A stretch of 6,753 nt of DNA from Chloroflexota bacterium (GTDB lineage: Bacteria > Chloroflexota > Anaerolineae > 4572-78), in contig JAJRSQ010000108.1 of NCBI GenBank assembly GCA_024278725.1, forward strand, positions 1 to 6,753. Direction: 5' to 3'. Below the pieces are notes generated by a model. That model did not search any database. It was not told the origin of the DNA and was given only the letters and a program-made list of their open reading frames with translations. The first letter of the stretch is position 1; every line of letters starts with the position of its first letter. Below are positions 1 through 5,389 of the stretch, one piece after another. Position numbers and translations under genes: made by a program.

Positions 1-303
1 ACGCTTTTCCACCCGGCTCACCCACAGCCACACCAGCAGATACGCCCCTCCGAAACCGGAAACCAGCGCCAGCATCTGCTCCGTCGCCGTTTGCGGAAAT
101 GCCGCCATCCGGATTTCAACCATTGACCGGGCGGCTAAATTTGCCAATCCGATATGCCGCGCCAAGTTAAAAACAACCGACACCACGCAGCCGAACGCGC
201 TCAACACCAGCATCAATACCCCGGCGGGCAGCACCACCCACCACGGCAACAACCGCTTCGCCGCGCACGCATCTGTTATCAACCGATTGTTTTCCACTGA
301 CAT
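1..303 (-). CDS. Membrane protein, N-terminal part (possible CPBP-family intramembrane protease)
   Basis: An open frame reads leftwards from ATG at 303 to the window edge, 101 codons without a stop. The start follows a strong Shine-Dalgarno (GAGGAG, about 4-5 bases before ATG). The translation begins MSVENNRLITDACAAKR. It then has a long hydrophobic segment at about residues 20-47, a polar amphipathic stretch at about 50-76, and a second hydrophobic segment at about 77-96 ending in WVSRVEKR. This pattern, with a Trp/Leu-rich helix closed by a basic VE(K/R)R, resembles the N-terminal half of CPBP (Abi) intramembrane proteases. The diagnostic glutamate and histidine motifs of that family would lie beyond the edge, so the family is only a guess. 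That it is a membrane-protein gene is well supported. It is transcribed divergently from the NIF3-like gene. Confidence 0.75.
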   Translation of the reverse strand, partial: MSVENNRLITDACAAKRLLPWWVVLPAGVLMLVLSAFGCVVSVVFNLARHIGLANLAARSMVEIRMAAFPQTATEQMLALVSGFGGAYLLVWLWVSRVEKR

Positions 304-311
304 ACTTTCTC

Positions 312-398
312 CTCTGCGTCGAATATTCGCCCGTTCCGGGGTTTATCGGTAAAATAAAAGCGTATTTGATTTTACCACAAAGGCACGGAGACGCAGAG
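312..398. repeat. 9-bp inverted repeat flanking the divergent gap
   Basis: CTCTGCGTC at 312-320 is the exact reverse complement of GACGCAGAG at 390-398. The left arm adjoins the Shine-Dalgarno of the leftward membrane-protein gene. The right arm lies in a short octamer repeat before the NIF3-like gene. A perfect 10-base palindrome, CGAATATTCG, sits at 320-329. No convincing promoter was found in this gap: a TAAAAT at 350-355 lacks a good -35 element. The arms may simply be inverted copies of one repeat family. Confidence 0.4.
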
Positions 399-399
399 T
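376..399 (+). repeat. Short octamer repeat, three units
   Basis: Three consecutive 8-base units, CACAAAGG, CACGGAGA and CGCAGAGT, follow a loose CACRRAGR pattern. They lie just upstream of the NIF3-like gene. They belong to the same kind of short-period repeat that fills the other gaps in this window. No function is evident. Confidence 0.5.
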
Positions 400-426
400 T
401 GCTTTCAATTTTTCAATGGAGGAATA

Positions 427-1200
427 ATGGTTCAATTATCTGATTTGATGGCGTTTCTGACAAATTATATGGGATACCATGACAGCGTGCCCAAAATTGA
501 CGGCTATCTGGCGAACGGATTGCAGGTTGCGGGCACGGGGGAAATCCACAAAATTGCAACGGGGGTGAGTGCGAATATGCGCTTTTTCCGCGCGGCGGTG
601 GACATCGGCGCGCAGGCAATGCTGGTGCATCACTCGATGAATCCGCCCGCGACGGTGCATTTTGAGCGCGACACCATCTTCACATCCCGCCTGAAATTTC
701 TGTGGGAACACAATCTCTCGCTCATCGGGTATCACTATCTGCTCGACAGCCACCCGGAAATCGGACACAATGTGTCCATCATCCGCGCGCTCGGCGGCAC
801 ACCGATTGAGCCGCACGGCAAAGACGGCTGGGGCTGGCTCGGCGAATTTCCCGGCGGGGTGGCTGTGGATGAGATGATGGAAAAATGTCGCGCGCTGTTT
901 CACGGCAACGGGGTGTACTATCCCTTCGGGCGCAAAACCGTGCGCCGGGTCATCTGTCTGACCGGCGCCGGCGCACCCCGTCCGAGCGATTACGAATGGC
1001 TGGCGGCAAACGGCATCGACCTGTTCATCACCGGCGAACCGCGCGAGTGGAATCAGGAATTGTGCCGGGAAGCGGGCATCAGCATGGTCGCCGCCGGACA
1101 TTACAACACCGAAATCATCGGGTTGGAAAAATTGGCGGAAATTATTCGGGGAAAATTCGACGTGGAAATTGAGTTTGTGGACGTACCGAACAACGTTTGA
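427..1200 (+). CDS. NIF3/DUF34 (YbgI-like) dinuclear metal-centre protein
   Basis: This 257-residue protein fits the single-domain NIF3-like family (E. coli YbgI about 247 residues), toroidal hexamers with two metal ions per subunit. Family members are often annotated as GTP cyclohydrolase 1 type 2 homologues, but their physiological role is not settled. The expected metal ligands can all be placed: the paired histidines H68-H69 in AMLVHHS, D107 in GYHYLLDSHPE, and H225 plus E229 in AAGHYNTE. The family's N-terminal DNGLQV-type motif appears as ANGLQVAG near residue 29, and ITGEPREW near 201 is the usual ITGE segment. The ATG at 427 is preceded by GGAGGA with good spacing, so the start is secure. 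The gene stands alone on the plus strand, divergent from the membrane-protein gene and convergent with murJ. No N-terminal signal is present, so it should be cytoplasmic. No functional link to the neighbouring glycan genes is visible. Confidence 0.93.
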   Translation: MVQLSDLMAFLTNYMGYHDSVPKIDGYLANGLQVAGTGEIHKIATGVSANMRFFRAAVDIGAQAMLVHHSMNPPATVHFERDTIFTSRLKFLWEHNLSLIGYHYLLDSHPEIGHNVSIIRALGGTPIEPHGKDGWGWLGEFPGGVAVDEMMEKCRALFHGNGVYYPFGRKTVRRVICLTGAGAPRPSDYEWLAANGIDLFITGEPREWNQELCREAGISMVAAGHYNTEIIGLEKLAEIIRGKFDVEIEFVDVPNNV

Positions 1201-1207
1201 GGGTCAC

Positions 1208-1287
1208 AAAGCTACAGGGTAGCAAGGTTGCAGAGTGGCAAAACTGCAACTCTGCTACTTTGCAACCCTGCAACCCTGCTCATCTGC
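1208..1287. repeat. Phased octamer array with 22-bp imperfect hairpin between convergent genes
   Basis: Ten consecutive 8-base units run without a phase break, nearly all ending in TGC or GC: AAAGCTAC, AGGGTAGC, AAGGTTGC, AGAGTGGC, AAAACTGC, AACTCTGC, TACTTTGC, AACCCTGC twice, then TCATCTGC. The last unit contains the stop codon of murJ (TCA at 1280-1282 on the plus strand). Within the array, 1215-1236 pairs with 1249-1270 at 19 of 22 positions, plus one possible G-U in RNA, around a 12-base loop. It lies between the convergent NIF3-like and murJ genes, so the hairpin could act as a bidirectional terminator. There is no clear downstream T-run on either strand, so that role is only inferred. 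Confidence 0.75.
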
Positions 1288-2866
1288 CCAACTTCTGCCG
1301 CACTGCCGCCGTCAACAGCGCGACTTCATCCACCCGAAGCAACCCGATGGCGACGATATAAACCCCGCCGCCCGCCGCGCCGAGAATCATCACCAGCAGG
1401 GCTTCATTCACCAGCGACACCGGCGGCAACAGCGGCGCGAGCCACAACAGCCCGAAAAACAGCACCGCCCCCATCACCGCCGCCGCGAGCGCGGCTTTCA
1501 GCGCGGTGGGAACCAGCCCGTGCCCGCCCAAACTTCCCCACCGGCGGATGAGCCACAGCATCATCGCCACGTGGCTGAGCTGTTTGACGCTGTCCGCCAA
1601 CACCAAATCGGTCATTTGCAGCGGACGGAACAGCGTCGGCACGAAAACCGCCAGCAGATACGCCCCCACCGCCGCAATTCCCACCAGCGCGGGGGTGAGG
1701 GTATTTTGGCGGGCGTAAAATGCGAAAATGAGCGGCTGATCCACCGCCGCAAAAATAAGCCCCAGCAGATAAAATCGCAGTGCCAGCGCGGTTTGCGCCG
1801 TGTCCAACGCGGTGAATTCCCCGTGCTGAAACAACAGCCCGATGATGGGTTCCGCCAGAATGAACAGCGCCACCGCCGCCGGAATTATCAGAATGAGCAC
1901 CACTTTGATGCCATTGAAGAGCGTCTCGCGGAATTGACGGTTCGCTTCCGCACCGTCGGCATTTTTGGCGAGCGTCCGGGCGGCATATTGCGACAGGGTG
2001 GGCAAAATCGCCAGTGAAATCGCCACCGAAACCAGCCCAATCGGAAACTGGATGAGCGTGGTGGCATTCTGCATCCACGCCAGACTGCTCGCACCCGTGC
2101 CATTCGCCAACCGCCGGTCGAGCGAGGTTTGAAAGAGTGTGACCAGCAATCCCAAAATAACCGGCTGGTACAATTTGGCAATCCGCCGCAAAACGGGATG
2201 GTGCAGGTCGAATTGAAATCGCAACCGCGCCCCGCGCAACCCCGGCAACTGAATCAACACCTGCGCCACCGAGCCGCTCACCAGCCCAATCGCCACAATG
2301 CGGATGTCCCATTGGAAGCCCCACGCCCCGACCAGCGTCACCCCCACAATACCGGCGTTGAATATCGCGGCGGTGAACGCGGGATACACGAAGCGTTTCA
2401 GGGCATACAGCAACCCGGTCACAATGCCGGACAGACTCAAAAAGAGGGTGGCGGGGATGGTCAAACGCATCAAACGGGTCAGCAGCACCAAATCAATGGT
2501 ATTGTTCGCCCCCCCCAGCAGCAGCGCAATTTGCGGCGCAAACCATTCGCCGAGCAGCACCACCGCGCCCAAAACCACCACCGACAGCGACAAAATCAAA
2601 CTGGCGACCTGCCACAAAACCCGCCGGTCTTTTTCGGCATATTCCGAAAAAACGGGCACGAGCGCACTGCTGACCATACCGTCCACCAGCAGCGTGTAGA
2701 GTTGGCGCGGCACAAATTCGGCGGTGCGGTATGCCGATACAGCGCCCGTCGCGCCGAACAGCCCGGCGATGACCGTATCGCGCACCAGCCCCAGCACGCG
2801 GCTGGTGATATTTCCGGTGGCAATCAACAGCGCGGCGCGCGCCAATCCCCGACGATTTTCAGTCAC
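1280..2866 (-). CDS. murJ: MurJ/MviN-family lipid-linked sugar flippase
   Basis: Integral membrane transporter of the MOP superfamily, about 528 residues (MurJ usually about 510) with roughly 14 hydrophobic helices. MurJ family members move lipid II across the cytoplasmic membrane for peptidoglycan synthesis. The N-terminal signature SRVLGLVRD (residues 22-30) and the following LVDGMVSSALVPVFSEY segment are characteristic. The start is placed at GTG (2864-2866), not at the upstream TTG at 2890. The GTG has GGAG 7 bases before it, overlaps the rfaE2 stop in GTGACTGA, and gives the expected short N-terminus MTENRRGLARAALL. Aligned by eye with E. coli MurJ as I recall it, the arginines at positions 18 and 24 are kept (R23, R29 here). 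D39, R52 and R270 correspond to S44, Y57 and T270. This may therefore be a divergent MurJ or a flippase for another lipid-linked glycan. It is the third gene of the rfaE1-rfaE2-murJ cluster, and its stop lies in an octamer repeat. Confidence 0.9.
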   Translation of the reverse strand: MTENRRGLARAALLIATGNITSRVLGLVRDTVIAGLFGATGAVSAYRTAEFVPRQLYTLLVDGMVSSALVPVFSEYAEKDRRVLWQVASLILSLSVVVLGAVVLLGEWFAPQIALLLGGANNTIDLVLLTRLMRLTIPATLFLSLSGIVTGLLYALKRFVYPAFTAAIFNAGIVGVTLVGAWGFQWDIRIVAIGLVSGSVAQVLIQLPGLRGARLRFQFDLHHPVLRRIAKLYQPVILGLLVTLFQTSLDRRLANGTGASSLAWMQNATTLIQFPIGLVSVAISLAILPTLSQYAARTLAKNADGAEANRQFRETLFNGIKVVLILIIPAAVALFILAEPIIGLLFQHGEFTALDTAQTALALRFYLLGLIFAAVDQPLIFAFYARQNTLTPALVGIAAVGAYLLAVFVPTLFRPLQMTDLVLADSVKQLSHVAMMLWLIRRWGSLGGHGLVPTALKAALAAAVMGAVLFFGLLWLAPLLPPVSLVNEALLVMILGAAGGGVYIVAIGLLRVDEVALLTAAVRQKLGR

Positions 2867-3341
2867 AAAATTTCTCCACAATGCGGGCAATCAACTCAGT
2901 GGTGGAATAGCCGGGCAGGTACGGGATGAGTTCAATCCGCCCGCCATAGCCCTGCACCAACGGCGCTTCCGGCAGCAACGTGCCCGTTTTGTCCGGGTCG
3001 ATGACGTAATCGCCCCCTTTGGCGTACACTTCCGGACGCAGTGCATCCAGCAATTTGTGCGCGGTGGGGTCGTCAAAAAGGATGATTCCGTCCACCATCT
3101 CCAGCGCCGAAAGCACCCGCACGCGGTCGGCTTGCGGGGTGATGGGACGTTTGTCCCCTTTGAGCAGCCGGGTGCTGTGGTCGCTGTTCAGCCCGATGAA
3201 AAGCGCATCGCCCAGCGCGCGCGCCTTGTGCAGATAATCAATGTGCCCCGCGTGGAGCAAATCGAAATGACCGTTGGTGAACACCAGTTTTTTTATGGAT
3301 TGCCGTTTTTCAACAGCCGCTTCGAGGGTTAGAAGTTTCAA
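2859..3341 (-). CDS. rfaE2: D-glycero-beta-D-manno-heptose 1-phosphate adenylyltransferase
   Basis: Cytidylyltransferase-like nucleotidyltransferase of 160 residues, equivalent to the C-terminal half of E. coli HldE. The family joins AMP from ATP to heptose 1-phosphate, giving ADP-heptose. The nucleotide-binding signature is clear: VFTNGHFDLLHAGH at residues 20-33 with HAGH at 30-33, then GLNSD near 50, KGDKRPI at 61-67, KGGDY at 108-112, and GYSTTELI at 144-151 in place of the usual STT/SSTKI motif. The position after FTNG is His where Cys is common. The start is TTG (3339-3341), because an in-frame TGA lies two codons upstream and the next usable start would remove the FTNG motif. Only a weak GGA sits 8 bases before it. 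Start codon and first codons (TTG AAA CTT) are themselves part of an AAGTTTC heptamer array. It lies 99 bases after rfaE1 and overlaps murJ by 8 bases. Related sugar-phosphate or glycerol-phosphate nucleotidyltransferases are the alternatives, but the adjacent rfaE1 favours heptose. Confidence 0.9.
   Translation of the reverse strand: MKLLTLEAAVEKRQSIKKLVFTNGHFDLLHAGHIDYLHKARALGDALFIGLNSDHSTRLLKGDKRPITPQADRVRVLSALEMVDGIILFDDPTAHKLLDALRPEVYAKGGDYVIDPDKTGTLLPEAPLVQGYGGRIELIPYLPGYSTTELIARIVEKFCD
2874..2877 (-). promoter_or_regulatory. Ribosome binding site deciding the murJ GTG start
   Basis: GGAG on the minus strand lies 7 bases before GTG at 2866-2864, inside the end of rfaE2. It supports the GTG over the TTG at 2890 and suggests translational coupling of rfaE2 and murJ. 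Confidence 0.7.
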
Positions 3342-3452
3342 GTTTCAAGTCCAATGTTTCAAGTTTCAGGGTTGCAGATGTGTTGCATACTTTCACGCAA
3401 TACGCAACACCAAATCTCACTTTCCCACCCGCTCACCCGCTCACTCCCCCAC
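3333..3452. repeat. Compound heptamer/octamer repeat cassette, copy A
   Basis: Read on the plus strand: five perfectly phased heptamers at 3333-3367 (AAGTTTC, AAGTTTC, AAGTCCA, ATGTTTC, AAGTTTC); one octamer AGGGTTGC at 3368-3375; a 19-base linker at 3376-3394; heptamers ACGCAAT and ACGCAAC at 3395-3408; then octamers TTTCCCAC, CCGCTCAC, CCGCTCAC, TCCCCCAC at 3421-3452. It spans the whole gap between rfaE1 and rfaE2. It overlaps the rfaE2 start at one end and the rfaE1 stop (TCA 3441-3443) at the other. The same order of modules recurs upstream of the WecA-like gene. Confidence 0.9.
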
Positions 3453-4442
3453 GTTCTCCACTGCCTGCATCAACTCGTCCGGCGAAACAGTCGCGTTGCC
3501 GAGCTTGCGCACCACCAATCCGGCGGCGATATTCGCCAGAAATGCGGCTTGCGCCAAATCCAGCCCACTGACAATGCCGAGCGCCAGCACCGCCACGGAG
3601 GTGTCGCCCGCGCCGGTCACATCGAAGACTTCTTCCGGGTTGGCGGCGGGGAAGTGGCGATACGGCGTGTTTCGCCCGCGCAGGCTCACCCCGTCCGCAC
3701 CGCGTCCAATCACCACCGCCCGCGCGTCGAGCATGTCCAGCAGGTCAGCAGTGGCGGTTTCAAAATCGGCGTCGGTTTCCAGCGGACGGTTGAGAAAATC
3801 GGCGGTGTCGCGGTCGTTGGCGCGAATCACATCGCAACCGCGATATTTGTCCAAATTCCCCTGACTGTCCACAATCAACAAATTGCCCGCGTCAGTGGTG
3901 GTGGCAATCGCCGCTTCCACCGCCGCGCGCGACATCATCCCGTTGCGATAATCGCTCAACAGCACCGCCGATGCCACCGGCGCGCCAATCTTCAATTGCA
4001 GGATGATCTTCTCTTCAATTTCGGCATCCGGCGGCTGGCGGTCAACCCGGTCTAGCCGCGCCAATTGTTGCGGAAAGCGGAAACTTTCCTGCGCCACAAT
4101 GCGCGTTTTTTGGGTGGTGCGGCGGGACGCTTCCTTGATGATACCGCTTGCGTCAATGCCCGCCGTCCGCAAACGCGCCACCAGTTCTTTCGCGGCAGCG
4201 TCATCGCCCACCAGCGCCACCAGCGAGGCTTCGCCGCCCAGCGCTTTCACATTCATCGCCGGATTTGCCGCCCCACCGGGGATAGTTTTTCGTTCCACCA
4301 ATTCCAGCACGGGAATGGGCGCTTCACGGCTCAGCCGTTCGGCGCGCCCGATGAGATATTCATCCAGCACCACATCCCCCACCACTTGCACCCGTTGGCG
4401 GGCAAAACGGGGAATGACCTGCATTAATCGTGCAATATCCAT
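3441..4442 (-). CDS. rfaE1: D-glycero-beta-D-manno-heptose-7-phosphate kinase (PfkB family)
   Basis: PfkB/ribokinase-type sugar kinase of 333 residues, matching the N-terminal kinase half of E. coli HldE, which phosphorylates heptose 7-phosphate at C1 using ATP. Visible motifs: VVGDVVLDEYLIG at 20-32, the REAPIPVLE stretch typical of RfaE1 at 39-47, the substrate-binding PGGAAN at 55-60, LLSDYRNG at 161-168, and the C-terminal ATP/anion-hole signature DVTGAGDT at 274-281 with D280 as expected catalytic base. AAGLVVRKLGNATVS near 306-320 also fits. The ATG at 4442 is preceded by GGAGG with a slightly long 11-base spacer. A second in-frame ATG at codon 7 is less likely. It heads the cluster with rfaE2 and murJ and has its own extended -10 promoter. 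The partner enzymes GmhA (isomerase) and GmhB (phosphatase) are not in the window. Other PfkB sugar kinases are possible, but the rfaE2 neighbour makes heptose the best call. Its stop codon lies in an octamer repeat. Confidence 0.9.
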   Translation of the reverse strand: MDIARLMQVIPRFARQRVQVVGDVVLDEYLIGRAERLSREAPIPVLELVERKTIPGGAANPAMNVKALGGEASLVALVGDDAAAKELVARLRTAGIDASGIIKEASRRTTQKTRIVAQESFRFPQQLARLDRVDRQPPDAEIEEKIILQLKIGAPVASAVLLSDYRNGMMSRAAVEAAIATTTDAGNLLIVDSQGNLDKYRGCDVIRANDRDTADFLNRPLETDADFETATADLLDMLDARAVVIGRGADGVSLRGRNTPYRHFPAANPEEVFDVTGAGDTSVAVLALGIVSGLDLAQAAFLANIAAGLVVRKLGNATVSPDELMQAVENVGE

Positions 4443-4485
4443 TTAAAAAACAACCTCCAGCCTATCTGAATGGCACAGCGCATCT

Positions 4486-4514
4486 ATTGTATCAAAAACC
4501 GAACATCAGGGAAA
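4486..4514 (-). promoter_or_regulatory. Extended -10 promoter for rfaE1-rfaE2-murJ
   Basis: On the minus strand, TGATACAAT (4494-4486) is an extended -10 element with TACAAT at 4491-4486. A weak -35, TTTCCC (4514-4509), lies 17 bases upstream. It is about 45 bases before the rfaE1 ATG. The weak -35 with a TGn extension is a common pairing in housekeeping sigma promoters. Confidence 0.55.
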
Positions 4515-4533
4515 TATTATCGAAGCGGCATGA

Positions 4534-4562
4534 TTGCCCGCACACCGCAAGCCACGTATAAT
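4534..4562 (+). promoter_or_regulatory. Sigma-70-type promoter for the unknown gene at 4596
   Basis: TTGCCC (4534-4539) and a perfect TATAAT (4557-4562) are separated by 17 bases and lie 33 bases before the preferred ATG. Transcription should start near 4569, leaving a short leader. It is back to back with the rfaE1 promoter, and the two -35 regions are about 20 bases apart. Confidence 0.75.
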
Positions 4563-4582
4563 ACTATATCATATTGAATGAC

Positions 4583-4589
4583 AAAGGAG
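4583..4589 (+). promoter_or_regulatory. Ribosome binding site deciding the start at 4596
   Basis: AAAGGAG at 4583-4589 lies 6 bases before ATG 4596. The upstream in-frame ATG at 4578 has no such site and is only about 10 bases from the predicted transcript start, so 4596 is preferred. Confidence 0.75.
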
Positions 4590-4595
4590 CGAGCG

Positions 4596-5282
4596 ATGAA
4601 AAAGCACGCTTTACCCAAACCCAATGCCCAATTTCAGCTTCCCGGCGGAGAAAAACCGGCAGACACCGCCAGTGTGAACGGAATCATTTGCAATCCTATG
4701 TATGCCGGCATGGGGAAATTTCCCCAGTTGGTTGATGATGAGGCGTGGATCACCGCCGCCGGGCAGTTCATCGCCGAAGAGGGGGCAGAGCAATTTTTGG
4801 TGAACCTGCTGTATCTGCTCCGCAAAAGTATGGCGGATGACACGCCCGTTCTGCCGCAATTGCCGCTGTTGTGCGCCCACGACGGACTCGCCATCATTGA
4901 TGTCGGCGGGGGCGATTGGGCGTGCATCGGCGAGTTTCTGTTCGCCCATCTGTACAACACCACCGTCACCGATTTGATTTCCGAGCCGGTATTGACGCTG
5001 GTTTTTCAAAATGGACACACTATGCCGCTATTGTGTCCCGACTGCGGCGCATCGCTCCACATTAATGATGAAGATATTTTGTTGAACACTTTGAACGGGT
5101 TATCAATTGTTGATATGGGCTATGACCCCGATACCGGCGCGGTCATTTTGGATTTCGGAAAATTCCCGGACGATATTGATGCCGCAGCGGCGTTCATGGA
5201 ACATGTCGAACCGTTGGAATCGTTGGACGTGCATCTGGATTCCATTCGCGGCATCACTTGCCCGCACCAACATGAAGATTAG
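4596..5282 (+). CDS. Protein of unknown function with CPxCG motif
   Basis: A 228-residue acidic, soluble-looking protein that I cannot assign to a named family. Its reality is supported by a good promoter, a strong ribosome binding site and normal codon use. The N-terminus (MKKHALPKPNAQF) is basic but has no signal peptide or membrane helix. Next comes a segment reading NGIICNPMYAGMGKFPQLVDDEAW, which I sense recurs in uncharacterised proteins of related bacteria and faintly recalls the NPxYxG stretch of large serine recombinases. It is followed by a probable helix, EEGAEQFLVNLLYLLRKSM. The second half contains CPDCG, one half of a possible zinc site, and the C-terminus reads CPHQHED, offering Cys and His that could complete it. 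Acidic DxDTG and DDIDAAAAF stretches lie between. Metal binding is inference. It is divergent from rfaE1 and convergent with the WecA-like gene, so probably monocistronic. The stop TAG abuts a TAATTGG heptamer array. Confidence 0.8.
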   Translation: MKKHALPKPNAQFQLPGGEKPADTASVNGIICNPMYAGMGKFPQLVDDEAWITAAGQFIAEEGAEQFLVNLLYLLRKSMADDTPVLPQLPLLCAHDGLAIIDVGGGDWACIGEFLFAHLYNTTVTDLISEPVLTLVFQNGHTMPLLCPDCGASLHINDEDILLNTLNGLSIVDMGYDPDTGAVILDFGKFPDDIDAAAAFMEHVEPLESLDVHLDSIRGITCPHQHED

Positions 5283-5389
5283 TAATTGGTAATTGGTGAT
5301 TGGTGATTGCAGGAAATATCGTATCTTTTGGTTGTGTGCTGTTTAAACGCATCCTCCATTTAAAAGCCAATCTCTAATCTCTAATCTTC
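5274..5389. repeat. Inverted heptamer arrays between convergent genes
   Basis: Plus-strand heptamers TAATTGG, TAATTGG, TGATTGG, TGATTGC occupy 5283-5310, directly after the stop of the unknown gene. At 5367-5387, CCAATCT, CTAATCT, CTAATCT read on the minus strand as AGATTAG, AGATTAG, AGATTGG and contain the stop of the WecA-like gene (CTA 5374-5376). The outer ends are an exact inverted repeat: GAAGATTAG at 5274-5282 and CTAATCTTC at 5381-5389. The transcript could fold back on itself, possibly ending both genes. The middle (5311-5366) shows nothing but a GTTTAAAC palindrome. Confidence 0.75.

Noticed and set aside
350..355. TAAAAT as -10 of a NIF3-like gene promoter
   Set aside because: No acceptable -35 hexamer at 16-18 bases; the best, TTCGCC, matches only three positions.
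436..1101. Minus-strand open frame of 221 codons
   Set aside because: It is antisense to the NIF3-like gene, whose metal ligands are all present. The antisense product has no recognisable features.
1235..2929. Plus-strand open frames at 1235-2017, 2129-2929 and 2298-2699
   Set aside because: They are antisense to murJ, which has clear family motifs. Their translations are Gln/Arg/His-rich low-complexity sequence.
4620..4760. Serine recombinase fragment in the unknown gene
   Set aside because: Only a short NPMYAG-like stretch resembles the recombinase domain. No catalytic serine domain, coiled coil or attachment site is present.
5341..5348. GTTTAAAC palindrome as an operator or terminator
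   Set aside because: An 8-base palindrome alone between convergent genes is weak, with no second copy or attached stem.
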